A stretch of 64,000 nucleotides of DNA, from positions 372,001 through 436,000 of the forward strand of contig NZ_JAUQTA010000001.1 of the NCBI RefSeq assembly GCF_030580915.1, in the 5' to 3' direction. The stretch comes from Nocardioides jiangxiensis (GTDB taxonomy: Bacteria; Actinomycetota; Actinomycetes; Propionibacteriales; Nocardioidaceae). The position numbers and the translations under genes are program-made. Position 1 is the first letter of the stretch; each line of letters opens with the position of its first letter. Below, one piece after another: positions 34,221 to 42,419 of the stretch. The notes beneath the pieces are model-generated. The model saw only the letters and a list, made by a program, of their open reading frames with translations, was not told the origin of the DNA and ran no database searches.

Positions 34221-34251
34221 TTGCATGAATACAATCGTTGCATGCGTACAA
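34221..34251 (+). promoter_or_regulatory. Tandem MarR sites over the -10 and start codon
   Basis: TTGCATGAATACAA (34221-34234) and TTGCATGCGTACAA (34238-34251) match in 12 of 14 positions and are each imperfect palindromes (TTGNATG-type half against CANNCAA). The -10 TACAAT (34230-34235) begins in the first site, and the second site contains the marR ATG at 34242, six bases after the -10. A bound MarR would block a leaderless transcript. Confidence 0.75.
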
Positions 34252-34673
34252 CTAGTTCGGATCCGATCGCGGTCTGGATGGGCCTGATGGGCCTGGTGAT
34301 GGACCACAAGCTGCTCGCACAGGGCCTGCTCCAGGAGGCCTCCGGCATGCCGTGGAGCCGCTACCGCGCCCTGCGCCGCGTCGAGGACCGAGGCTGGTCG
34401 CAGCGGGAGCTCGCCGAGGCGATGCGCGTCGATGCCTCCGCCATGTCGGGCATCGTCGACGACCTCGTCGAGCGGGGGTACGCCGAGCGGGTCACCCACC
34501 CGCAGGACGCGCGGATGAAGCTGGTGACCATCACCGAGTCGGGGCGCGACCTGATGGAGCACCTCCGGACGCTGCCCGGCGTCGTTCCACCTCCGGTCGC
34601 GACGCTGACCCACGCGGAGCGACGCGAGCTGGCGAGGCTGGTCGACAAGATGCGCGCGGCGGCGGAGGCATGA
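34242..34673 (+). CDS. MarR family transcriptional regulator
   Basis: A 143-residue winged-helix repressor: RALRRVEDRGWSQRELAEAMRVDASAMSGIVDDLVERGYAERV is the HTH, and HPQDARMKLVTITESGRDLM is the wing and dimer region. The ATG at 34242 is favoured over an in-frame TTG at 34221 by a TACAAT -10 six bases upstream. It overlaps the MFS gene by four bases (ATGA), so regulator and pump are made together. Ligand unknown; drug or phenolic compounds are usual for this pair. Confidence 0.94.
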   Translation: MRTTSSDPIAVWMGLMGLVMDHKLLAQGLLQEASGMPWSRYRALRRVEDRGWSQRELAEAMRVDASAMSGIVDDLVERGYAERVTHPQDARMKLVTITESGRDLMEHLRTLPGVVPPPVATLTHAERRELARLVDKMRAAAEA

Positions 34674-36109
34674 GCACGGTGGCACCGGCATCCGAGGACC
34701 TCGCGCACGGGCGACGCATGGGCGTCCTGGCCATCTGCTGCCTCAGCCTCTTCATCGTGGGGATCGACGCGACGGGGGTGAACCTCGCGCTGCCGTCGAT
34801 CCGCCGCGACCTGGGCGCGGACGGCAGCCAGCTGCAGTGGGTGATCGACGCCTACACCCTGGTGCTCGCGAGCCTGCTGATGCTCGCGGGATCGACGGGC
34901 GACCGCCTGGGGCGGCGTCGGGTGTTCCAGTGCGGCCTGGTGCTCTTCGGCGTCGGATCGCTGCTCTGCTCCGCGGCGCAGACACCCGGCGTCCTGATCG
35001 CAGCCCGCACCGCCCAGGCTGCCGGTGGGTCGATGCTCAACCCGGTCGCGATGTCGATCATCACCAACACGTTCCGCGAGCCGAAGGAGCGCGCCCAGGC
35101 CATCGGGATCTGGGGCGCCACCGTCGGCCTCAGCATGGCGCTCGGCCCCGTGCTCGGCGGCGTGCTCGTCGACAGCATCGGATGGCGCGCGATCTTCTGG
35201 CTCAACATCCCGGTCGTCGTCGCTGCCATCGTGCTGAGCTCGCTCTTCGTCCCCGAGTCGCGCGCTGACCGCGTGCGCCGACTCGACCCGCTCGCACAGG
35301 CGCTCGTCGTTGCCCTGCTCGCCAGCCTCACCTTCGGCATCATCGAGGGACGCACCTTCGGCTGGGGCTCGGCGACCGTCCTCGGCTGCTTCGCCGGAGC
35401 AGGAGTCGCCCTGGTCGTGCTCGTGGCGCACGAGCTGCGGCGTACCGAACCGCTGCTGGATCCCCGGTTCTTCGCGAGCATCCCGTTCAGCGGAGCGGTC
35501 GCGAGTGCGATCCTCGGGTTCTGCGCCATGGGCGGGTTCCTGTTCCTCAACACCCTCTACCTGCAGGACGTCCGTCAGCTGTCGCCGCTGCAGGCCGGCC
35601 TGATGACCCTCCCGATGGCAGGAGCGACGGCATTGATGTCGCCGATCTCCGGCCGGGTGGTCGGAGTCGTCGGACCGCGGCTGCCGATGCTCGTGGCCGG
35701 CGGTGGCATCGCCCTGAGCGGCACGATGCTGCTCAGGATCGAGGACGGGACCTCCTTCGCCTACCTCGGCCTGGCCTACCTCGCCTTCGGGATCGGGTTC
35801 GGCATGCTCAACGCGCCGATCACGAACGCCGCGGTCTCGGGGATGCCCCGCGCCCAGGCAGGCGTCGCCGCGGCCATCGCCTCGACCAGCCGGCAGGTCG
35901 GCATGTCGCTCGGCGTGGCCACGCTCCCGACCGTCACCTACGCCCACCTGCACGGACCAGCGTCGACCGGCCTCGCCGCGGCCTCGCACACGGCGTGGTC
36001 GCTCGTGGCCGGCTGCGGAGTCGGGGTGGCCGTGCTGGCACTGGTGACCACGAGCCGCGCGGCGATCCGCACGCGGGACCGCGTGGCGGCCGAGCTCGGC
36101 GCGGCCTGA
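34670..36109 (+). CDS. DHA2-type MFS multidrug efflux transporter
   Basis: A 479-residue proton-driven exporter with 14 predicted membrane helices. Family motifs are LDLTGVNLALPSIRRDL-type (here VGIDATGVNLALPSIRRDLG), GDRLGRRRVFQ (motif A) near 80 and GPVLGGVLVDSIGWRAIFWLNIPV (motif C) near 160. DHA2 pumps export drugs and dyes. It is in a two-gene operon with its MarR regulator and probably autoregulated through the sites at 34221-34251. No terminator hairpin is obvious immediately after the stop. Confidence 0.93.
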   Translation: MSTVAPASEDLAHGRRMGVLAICCLSLFIVGIDATGVNLALPSIRRDLGADGSQLQWVIDAYTLVLASLLMLAGSTGDRLGRRRVFQCGLVLFGVGSLLCSAAQTPGVLIAARTAQAAGGSMLNPVAMSIITNTFREPKERAQAIGIWGATVGLSMALGPVLGGVLVDSIGWRAIFWLNIPVVVAAIVLSSLFVPESRADRVRRLDPLAQALVVALLASLTFGIIEGRTFGWGSATVLGCFAGAGVALVVLVAHELRRTEPLLDPRFFASIPFSGAVASAILGFCAMGGFLFLNTLYLQDVRQLSPLQAGLMTLPMAGATALMSPISGRVVGVVGPRLPMLVAGGGIALSGTMLLRIEDGTSFAYLGLAYLAFGIGFGMLNAPITNAAVSGMPRAQAGVAAAIASTSRQVGMSLGVATLPTVTYAHLHGPASTGLAAASHTAWSLVAGCGVGVAVLALVTTSRAAIRTRDRVAAELGAA

Positions 36110-36123
36110 CCTGAGAGGCGGCG

Positions 36124-36202
36124 GGCGGCCGACACATGCAAAAGGTGTCCGCCTGGCGGCCGGCACACCCCATGTGATGCCGGGCGAGGGACGGCGGACA
36201 CC
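36124..36202. repeat. Structured intergenic element with interlocking repeats
   Basis: Two inverted pairs interlock: CACATG (36133-36138) with CATGTG (36171-36176), and GGTGTCCGCC (36144-36153) with GGCGGACACC (36193-36202). The order A, B, A', B' is that of an H-type pseudoknot. GGCGGCCGACAC (36124-36135) recurs as GGCGGCCGGCAC (36155-36166). The gap 36110-36342 contains no gene; the rest is unremarkable. Confidence 0.5.
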
Positions 36203-36342
36203 GTGCACCGGATCCTGGGAGGGAGGGCGGATCCAGTGCGGTTCCCTGCCCGCTCAACGAAGCACCTCCCGCGGGGTTACGCCATGCATCCCAGCCGGGC
36301 TGTGAGCCGCCTCACGAGCAGGGGTGCGCGACTCTCGCGTGG

Positions 36343-36981
36343 TCAGGAGGTCTTCTGCTGCACCTGCTGCAGCTCGCCGAAGACCGCGAGGCGCCAGTCG
36401 GAGTGGAAGAGCTCCGCGCACGTGACCATCGTGATCAGCCGCTGTCCGGGCTTCTGGGGCGGCTCCACTCCCCCGGGCTCAGGGTTGTGCGGCAGCGTGT
36501 CCATCACCCAGCCGCCGCTGTCGAAGCTCACCCGGAGTGCGTCGCCGCGGGTGATCAGACGGTAGGTGTAGATCCGGGTCCGGGTCTCGATGCTGACCGT
36601 GTCCCCGGGCCGCAGGTCGGGCATGTGGCGCAGTGGCTCGTTGCGGGTGGTGCGGTGGGCGACGATCACGAAGTTGCCCTGCTCGCCCACCTTGGCCGAG
36701 TTGATGACGTGCCCGAACCCGGCGTGGAGGGCGTCGTAGCCGGTGAACTCCATGAGCGGGATCGCGTAGTCCCTGCCGAACCGCGGGATGCGCACGATGC
36801 CGTCGACGGTGCCCCACTTCACGTGGGGCTCCCTGCCGCGCGCCCACGCCTGCTGGGTCGTGCCGATGACCTGCTTCTGGATCCGCGCGGACTGCCAGTC
36901 GGTCCCCCAGAACTGCCAGCCGATGTAGCCGAGGCCGGACAGGCCGGCGAGGATCAGCACGACACCGATCAGACGACGCAT
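36343..36981 (-). CDS. Class E-like sortase
   Basis: A 212-residue sortase with an N-terminal membrane anchor (about 4-26) and a catalytic beta barrel outside the cell. The triad is H109 (VIVAHRTTRN), C188 (TMVTCAE) and R197 (DWRLAVFG). The TLxTC-type signature here is ITMVTC. Class E enzymes of high-GC bacteria usually attach LAxTG-bearing proteins to the wall or work in pili. A GAGGGG ribosome site precedes the ATG. No clear LAxTG or LPxTG protein occurs in the window; the closest is a secreted protein ending in VPVTG at 40179. Confidence 0.92.
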   Translation of the reverse strand: MRRLIGVVLILAGLSGLGYIGWQFWGTDWQSARIQKQVIGTTQQAWARGREPHVKWGTVDGIVRIPRFGRDYAIPLMEFTGYDALHAGFGHVINSAKVGEQGNFVIVAHRTTRNEPLRHMPDLRPGDTVSIETRTRIYTYRLITRGDALRVSFDSGGWVMDTLPHNPEPGGVEPPQKPGQRLITMVTCAELFHSDWRLAVFGELQQVQQKTS

Positions 36982-37081
36982 GGGTCCCCCTCAGGACTTC
37001 ACAACCGCACCAGCGTAGCCGCGCCGCGCTTGTCTGAAATGAGAACCGCCCCCAGCCCGGGGTACGGACTGGAGGCGGTGG

Positions 37082-37157
37082 TGGCTCCCCCGGCTGGACT
37101 CGAACCAGCAACCCTTCGATTAACAGTCGAATGCTCTGCCAATTGAGCTACAGGGGA
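37082..37157 (-). tRNA. tRNA-Asn (GTT)
   Basis: A 73-base cloverleaf (37157 to 37085) with encoded CCA (37084-37082). Acceptor TCCCCTG pairs with CGGGGGA, D arm GTAGCTCAATTGGCAGAGC, anticodon loop CTGTTAA with GTT, T arm TGCTGGTTCGAGTCCAGC. It sits between the sortase and dnaG genes. Confidence 0.95.
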
Positions 37158-37222
37158 ATGCTTTGCAGCGGGCGAAACCATAGCAACCAGAGGGCCGCGA
37201 GATGAAATCGGGGGCCCGGCTC

Positions 37223-39136
37223 TCAGGAGCCGAGCGCGGCCTCGCGCAAGGTCCGCCGCCGCTGCTCGAGCGCCATCAGCTCCTGGAACATCCGGTTGTA
37301 CTCCACCGGGTCCTGCTGGGGGCTGGTGCGCTGGAGGCGGGACTTCACGTCGGCGATCCGGCGGGCAGCCGTGAGCTCGAGGAGCTTGTTGACGTGGACC
37401 ACGACATAGGCCGTGTCGGGCTCGCGCGGGGAGAGCACGGGCTCGACCGCGAGCGCGCTCAGGGCGGCCATGGCGAGCGGGTCGGTCATCCGGTCACGCA
37501 GGCCGGTCGGCCAGGTCGCGTCCACGGCCCCCGCGGACGGGCCGCCGGCGGCCGCGACCGCCTGCCACACCCCGGCGTACGTCGGGTGGGTGAAGTCGTG
37601 GACGGTGACGTCGCGAGCAGCGTTCGCGACCGCGACGGGGTGCTGGAGCACGAGCTTGAGGGTCTCGCGCTCCAGGGCGAAGCGCGGGTCGCGGAGGTCG
37701 GGCACCTGCGGCGCGGCAGCGGGCGCTGCCGGCCTGCCCTGCGCCGGCTGTCCCTGCCCCATCGGCAGCCGTCCCTGCTCGCGGCCGCCGGCGTCACGAC
37801 CGCCCTTCGCAGCCCGGGCCGAGGCGCGACGCACCTCGGCGCGCGCGTCGTCAACGTCGATGCCGATCGACGCCGCGAGCTCGCGCGTGAACGCCTCCAC
37901 CTTCGACTTGTCGCGCACCGACGAGACCAGCCGTGCTGCCTCGCGCAGGGCGTCGACACGGCCGTCGGCGCGGTCGAGGTCGTAGCGGGACAGCACGTTG
38001 CCGAGCACGAAGCGGTAGAGCGGGGTGCGGCCCGCGATGAGCTCACGGACCGCCTCGTCGCCCTTGGCCAGACGCAGGTCGCACGGGTCCATGCCGGACG
38101 GCTCGACCGCGACGTAGGTCTGGGAGACGAAGTTCTGGTCACCACCGAAGGCGCGCAGCGCGGCCTTCTGGCCGGCGGCGTCGCCGTCGAAGGTGAAGAT
38201 CACCTCGCCGCGCGCGTCCTGGTCACCGAGGAACCGGCGGAGCACGCGTGCGTGGTCGTCACCGAAGGCCGTGCCACAGGTCGCGACGGCGGTCGTGACG
38301 CCGGCCAGGTGGCACGCCATGACGTCGGTATAGCCCTCGACGATGACGGCCTGCGAGCTCAGGCCGATCGACTTGCGCGCCAGGTCCAGCCCGTAGAGGA
38401 CATGGGACTTCTTGTAGATCGGCGTCTCGGACGTGTTGAGGTACTTGGCCTCGATCCGGTCGTCGTCGAAGATCCGGCGGGCGCCGAAGCCGATGACCTC
38501 GCCGTTCGCCTCCCGGATGGGCCAGAGCAGGCGCCCGCGGAACTTGTCGTAGTGGGACCGGCCGAGGCCGGCGAGGCCTCCGGCCACGAGCTCCTCCGCC
38601 GAGAAGCCCTTCTGCCGCAGGTAGCGGAAGAGGACCTCGCCCCCGCGCGGGGCGAAGCCGACACCGAACGTCGCCGCCGCGTGCTGGTCGAACCCGCGGG
38701 ACCCGAGGAACTGGCGTGCCGCCTGGGCGTCAGGCGTCGTCAGCTGGTCGACGTAGAACTCCGCCGCCAGCCGGTGCGCCTCGATCAGCCGGCCGCGAGC
38801 CGGACCCCGCGGCCCCTGCGGTGCGTCGCCCTCCTCGCGGCGCAGCTGGATGCCGGTCTTGTCGGCAAGCCGCTCGACGGCCTCCGTGAAGGTCAGCCCG
38901 TCGATCTTCATCAGGAAGTTGATGACGTCGCCGCCCTCACCGCACCCGAAGCAGTGGAAGAAGCCACGGCTCGGCGTGACGTGGAACGACGCCGACTTCT
39001 CGTCGTGGAAGGGGCACAGGCCCTTCATCGAGCCGCCACCGGCGTTGCGGAGCGTGACGTAGCCGGACACGACGTCGTCGATCCGCGCCTTCTCGCGGAC
39101 CTCGGCGATGTCCTCGTCACGGATCCGTCCAGCCAC
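37223..39136 (-). CDS. dnaG: DNA primase
   Basis: DnaG (637 residues) makes RNA primers at the replication fork. The CHC2 zinc finger uses C41, H44, C62 and C65 (CPFHDEKSA, FHCFGCGEG). The TOPRIM core follows with VIVEGYTDVMAC near 265 and FTFDGDAAGQKAA near 330. The DnaB-binding C-terminal domain starts after an Ala/Gly/Pro-rich linker around 430-470. The GTG start at 39136 follows TAGGCT by six bases. Its gene neighbour two genes on is dgt, as usual in Actinobacteria. Confidence 0.97.
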   Translation of the reverse strand: MAGRIRDEDIAEVREKARIDDVVSGYVTLRNAGGGSMKGLCPFHDEKSASFHVTPSRGFFHCFGCGEGGDVINFLMKIDGLTFTEAVERLADKTGIQLRREEGDAPQGPRGPARGRLIEAHRLAAEFYVDQLTTPDAQAARQFLGSRGFDQHAAATFGVGFAPRGGEVLFRYLRQKGFSAEELVAGGLAGLGRSHYDKFRGRLLWPIREANGEVIGFGARRIFDDDRIEAKYLNTSETPIYKKSHVLYGLDLARKSIGLSSQAVIVEGYTDVMACHLAGVTTAVATCGTAFGDDHARVLRRFLGDQDARGEVIFTFDGDAAGQKAALRAFGGDQNFVSQTYVAVEPSGMDPCDLRLAKGDEAVRELIAGRTPLYRFVLGNVLSRYDLDRADGRVDALREAARLVSSVRDKSKVEAFTRELAASIGIDVDDARAEVRRASARAAKGGRDAGGREQGRLPMGQGQPAQGRPAAPAAAPQVPDLRDPRFALERETLKLVLQHPVAVANAARDVTVHDFTHPTYAGVWQAVAAAGGPSAGAVDATWPTGLRDRMTDPLAMAALSALAVEPVLSPREPDTAYVVVHVNKLLELTAARRIADVKSRLQRTSPQQDPVEYNRMFQELMALEQRRRTLREAALGS

Positions 39137-39142
39137 GTGCGG

Positions 39143-39182
39143 AGCCTACACAGCGGAAGCCGCCCGCCGCGGCGCGGCGGGC
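39143..39182 (-). promoter_or_regulatory. dnaG -10 element and adjacent hairpin
   Basis: TAGGCT on the minus strand (39148-39143) lies six bases before the dnaG GTG. A 9-bp inverted repeat, GCCCGCCGC (39162-39170) and GCGGCGGGC (39174-39182), lies where the -35 region would start. The hairpin could also be part of a leader of the divergent L,D-transpeptidase gene. Confidence 0.4.
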
Positions 39183-39285
39183 ACCGCACAGAAAGCACGA
39201 AACCGGGCGTTCCGGGGTGAACGTGTGGAAGGATGGCGGGCGGTCCAGAGAGGGTGGACCGGACACATCATGGGGAGTGGGACAC

Positions 39286-40086
39286 GTGTCGGGAGCAGCC
39301 GGCCGCGGAGCGTCGTGGATGACGTCGGTGATCATCGCCGTCGTCGCCTGTGGGCTGCTCGCGTTCGCCTTGTTCACGGTGCAGGAGCACCGCAAGGACA
39401 CCGCCAAGCCTGCTGACTACGCCGCGGCGCTGCGCGACAAGGGATTCGCCACCACCCACACCCGCACCCCGCGTGCGCCCCGTGACCCGTACCCGAACCA
39501 GGCCACGACCGGCCTCGTGGTGCACCCCAACCGCACCGTCGGCCTGTACGACGCGCCGGCGGGCAAGCCGTTCGCGAAGCTGAACCCGATGGAGTTCGGT
39601 GACTCCTGGTTCCCCGCGATCGCCCGCGCCGGAGGCTGGCTGCAGATCATGCTGCCCTCGAAGCCCAACGGCTCCACGGGGTGGGTGCGCGCCGGCCTCA
39701 TGGCGACCGGCCACACGCCGTACGTCATCCGGGTGCACCTGAAGAGCACCCAGCTCGAGCTGTACAAGGACCGCATCCTCATGGGCGCCTGGCGCGTGGC
39801 GGTCGGGGCACCGAAGACCCCGACTCCGACCGGGCGCACCTTCGTCCTGGGACAGTTCACCGACCCCGCCCAGAGCTTCTCGCCGGTGATCCTCCCCCTG
39901 GGCACGCACAGCGCGACCCTCGACAGCTTCGGCGGAGGCCCCGGCACCGTCGCGATCCACGGCTGGAACGACCCGAAGGTCTTCGGTCACGCGGTCAGCC
40001 ACGGCTGTGTCCGGGTGCCCAAGGAGGCGCTCTTCCAGCTGCGGCAGGTCCCCATCGGCACGCTCGTGATGATCGATGGGAACTAG
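39286..40086 (+). CDS. Membrane-anchored L,D-transpeptidase
   Basis: A 266-residue protein with an N-terminal membrane helix (about 13-31), an SH3-like region (TGLVVHPNRTVGLYDAP, GWLQIMLPSKPNGSTGWVRA, about 75-140) and a C-terminal YkuD domain. The catalytic signature is HAVSHGCVRV with C241, and H225 lies in TVAIHGWND. It makes 3-3 cross-links in peptidoglycan. GTG 39286 is used because GGGGAG lies eight bases upstream; the frame extends further but without a ribosome site. A short leader and a secreted protein gene follow 92 bases later. Confidence 0.93.
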   Translation: MSGAAGRGASWMTSVIIAVVACGLLAFALFTVQEHRKDTAKPADYAAALRDKGFATTHTRTPRAPRDPYPNQATTGLVVHPNRTVGLYDAPAGKPFAKLNPMEFGDSWFPAIARAGGWLQIMLPSKPNGSTGWVRAGLMATGHTPYVIRVHLKSTQLELYKDRILMGAWRVAVGAPKTPTPTGRTFVLGQFTDPAQSFSPVILPLGTHSATLDSFGGGPGTVAIHGWNDPKVFGHAVSHGCVRVPKEALFQLRQVPIGTLVMIDGN

Positions 40087-40178
40087 CAGAAAAACGTGTG
40101 GCAATCGACCGTCACGAAACGGACCTTGCTCCGTTGTCCAGACAGAGCTTAAGAAAAGCAACGAAGGGAACAACCACC

Positions 40179-41072
40179 ATGAAGCGTGAGCTGAAGGCAG
40201 CCCTGGGCGCCACCGCGCTCCTCGCTGGCGCGGCCACCGTCGTCGTCGGCGGCGCCACCTCGGGTACGGCGGCCGGTGTGCCGTCGTCGGCCTACGGCAT
40301 CACCGCCAGCGGTCTGATCCCGATCGACCCGCTCCCCTACGTCGTCTCCACCGACGGCACGCTCAAGGAGGACAGCGCAGTCGGTCTCCCGGTCCAGGGT
40401 CTCGCCGACGTCGGCGTCATCAACGCCTCCGCCGAGAACGACCACGCCACGGCCTCGGTCGCCAGCGTCGACCTCACCGGCGGCCTGCTCAAGAACGCCG
40501 GCCTGGCCGACGCGCTCGCGCCGATCACCGACGCGTGCACCCAGCTCGCGACGGCGCTCAACGACACGACCGCCCAGCTCGGCGGCTCGCTCACCAACCT
40601 GATCGGTCAGATCGGCACCGTCACCCAGCCGCTCACCGGTGGCGACCTCATCTCCGACCCGACGCTGCTCACCTCCCTCCAGGGCCTGTGCGACACGCTC
40701 AGCAACCTCGGTGACCTCGTCAACGTCGGCGCCGTCACCGCCGAGTGCACCGGCCACACGGGCGAGGGCAAGATCGCTTCCCTCAACCTGCTCGGCCTCC
40801 CGGTCGACCTGCCGACCGGCGCCAACCAGTCGCTCTCCTCCGGCGCCCTCGGTGCCCTGGCGCCGATCCTGGACGTCAAGCTCAACACGCAGACGACCAA
40901 CGCCGACGGCACCTTCACCGTCACCGCGCTCGAGCTCGACCTCCTGGGCCAGATCCAGATCAAGGTCGCCTCGGCCACCTGCGGCCACGTCACCAACGAC
41001 GTGACCCCGACCCAGGTCCCGTCGGCTCCGGCCCCGAAGCCGATCCGCACCGACGTCCCGGTCACCGGCTGA
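40179..41072 (+). CDS. Secreted choice-of-anchor P-like protein
   Basis: A 297-residue exported protein with a signal peptide (about 1-33: KRELKAALGATALLAGAATVVV then AAG). The mature part is a Ser/Thr/Ala/Leu/Gly-rich beta-type sequence with repeated D-L-x-G and L-G-D-L segments, and three or four isolated cysteines. The sequence stops at RTDVPVTG, which is close to a sortase signal but lacks the following hydrophobic helix and basic tail. It resembles choice-of-anchor P family proteins; that call is from overall pattern. It follows an L,D-transpeptidase gene. A strong terminator is 16 bases after the stop. Confidence 0.75.
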   Translation: MKRELKAALGATALLAGAATVVVGGATSGTAAGVPSSAYGITASGLIPIDPLPYVVSTDGTLKEDSAVGLPVQGLADVGVINASAENDHATASVASVDLTGGLLKNAGLADALAPITDACTQLATALNDTTAQLGGSLTNLIGQIGTVTQPLTGGDLISDPTLLTSLQGLCDTLSNLGDLVNVGAVTAECTGHTGEGKIASLNLLGLPVDLPTGANQSLSSGALGALAPILDVKLNTQTTNADGTFTVTALELDLLGQIQIKVASATCGHVTNDVTPTQVPSAPAPKPIRTDVPVTG

Positions 41073-41088
41073 CGCACCAGCTCCACTG

Positions 41089-41123
41089 ACGAGGCCCGTC
41101 CCGCACTGCGGGGCGGGCCTCGT
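41089..41123. terminator. Hairpin terminator after the secreted protein gene
   Basis: ACGAGGCCCG (41089-41098) pairs with CGGGCCTCGT (41114-41123), and TCCCGC pairs with GCGGGG inside it, giving a 16-bp stem (one G-T pair) with an ACT loop. It stands between convergent genes and can serve both. Confidence 0.85.
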
Positions 41124-41158
41124 TGCATGTCCCGGGCCGGAACCGCGTGGAGCCGTCC

Positions 41159-42394
41159 TCAGACGAGGCGTGCGTGCCAGGCGTGCGCCGAGGCGTCGGT
41201 CAGCGACGCCACCTGGTCCAGGACCACGCGGAGCCGTGCGGCGTCGTCCCCGGCGCCGTGCCAGTCCTCGGCGTACATCGGGTCGAGCGCGTCCGCCCCA
41301 CGGTCGAGGATCGCCTCGACCAGCTCGTGGAGCAGGACCTTCTGCCGCTCCTGGAGCTCCAGGCGGTGCGCCGACTGCATCACGTAGTGCGCGGCGATGC
41401 CCTTCAGCACGGCGATCTCGGTCGCGGTCTCGCGCGGGACGACCAGCTCGGCGTCGTAGCGCGCGATGGGCCCGTCGTACGCCGCGAACGTCGCCGCCTG
41501 CGCGCTGCCGCAGAACCGTCCGATGAGGTCGCTGGTCAGGTTCTTGAGCGCGGCGAGCGAGCGGCGCGTGCCGTCGTAGGGGCCGGTCGGCCAGCTGCCG
41601 ATCGCCATGAGCGCCGCGAGCGACTCGTCGAGCTCGGCGTCGGTGGCCCGCGGGAGGTACCAGCCGCGCACGGTCTCCCAGGTGGCGTGCCTCTCCCCCG
41701 GGTCCTCGAGACGCCCGAGGTCGATGAGGCCGGCGACCACGCCGTCCTCCACGTCGTGCACGGAGTAGGCGACGTCGTCGGCCAGGTCCATGACCTGCGC
41801 CTCGACGCACTTGCGGCTGCCCGCGATGCCGGAGCGGAGCCAGCCGAAGACCGGCAGGTCGTCCTCGTAGACACCGAACTTGGCCCCGGGAGCCGGCCGG
41901 CGCCACGGGTACTTGGTGCAGGCGTCGAGCGTCGCGCGGGTCAGGTTGAGCCCGACCGAGCGGCCCTCCGCGTCCACGGACTTGGACTCGAGCCGGGTCA
42001 GGATGCGCAGCGTCTGCGCGTTGCCCTCGAAGCCCCCGCACGCATCGGCCATCGCGTCGAGCACGGACTCGCCGTTGTGCCCGAACGGCGGGTGGCCCAG
42101 GTCGTGGGCCAGCGCAGCGGTCTCGGTGATGTCGGGGTGGCAGCCGAGTGCGCGGGCGAGGTCGCGGGCCACCTGGGCGACCTCGAGGCTGTGGGTGAGG
42201 CGGTTGCGCACGAAGTCGTCCGACCGCGGGTCGACGACCTGCGTCTTGGCGGCCAGGCGCCGCGACGCCGCGGCGTGCACGACCCGCGCCCGGTCGCGCT
42301 CGAACGGCGTGCGCTCCGGCGCGTCCACGCGCTTCGGCGGCTCGGGGACGAGGCGCTCGCGGGCGTGCGCGTCGTACAGGCTCTCGGGATCCAT
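41159..42394 (-). CDS. dgt: Deoxyguanosinetriphosphate triphosphohydrolase-like protein
   Basis: A 411-residue HD-domain dNTPase. Metal ligands include H68 (RLTHSLEV), H97 and D98 (ALAHDLGHPPFGHNGE), and a late Asp in VMDLADDVAYSVHDVEDG. Such enzymes remove triphosphate from dNTPs. The ATG at 42394 is preceded by TAGGGT eight bases upstream. Its position near dnaG is conserved in Actinobacteria, although an L,D-transpeptidase and a secreted protein are inserted between them here. Confidence 0.95.
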   Translation of the reverse strand: MDPESLYDAHARERLVPEPPKRVDAPERTPFERDRARVVHAAASRRLAAKTQVVDPRSDDFVRNRLTHSLEVAQVARDLARALGCHPDITETAALAHDLGHPPFGHNGESVLDAMADACGGFEGNAQTLRILTRLESKSVDAEGRSVGLNLTRATLDACTKYPWRRPAPGAKFGVYEDDLPVFGWLRSGIAGSRKCVEAQVMDLADDVAYSVHDVEDGVVAGLIDLGRLEDPGERHATWETVRGWYLPRATDAELDESLAALMAIGSWPTGPYDGTRRSLAALKNLTSDLIGRFCGSAQAATFAAYDGPIARYDAELVVPRETATEIAVLKGIAAHYVMQSAHRLELQERQKVLLHELVEAILDRGADALDPMYAEDWHGAGDDAARLRVVLDQVASLTDASAHAWHARLV

Positions 42395-42402
42395 CGGGAG
42401 CG

Positions 42403-42408
42403 ACCCTA
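42403..42408 (-). promoter_or_regulatory. Leaderless -10 element of dgt
   Basis: TAGGGT on the minus strand (42408-42403) is followed by eight bases and the dgt ATG. There is no purine-rich ribosome site in between. Confidence 0.5.
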
Positions 42409-42419
42409 GGGCACGCGTG

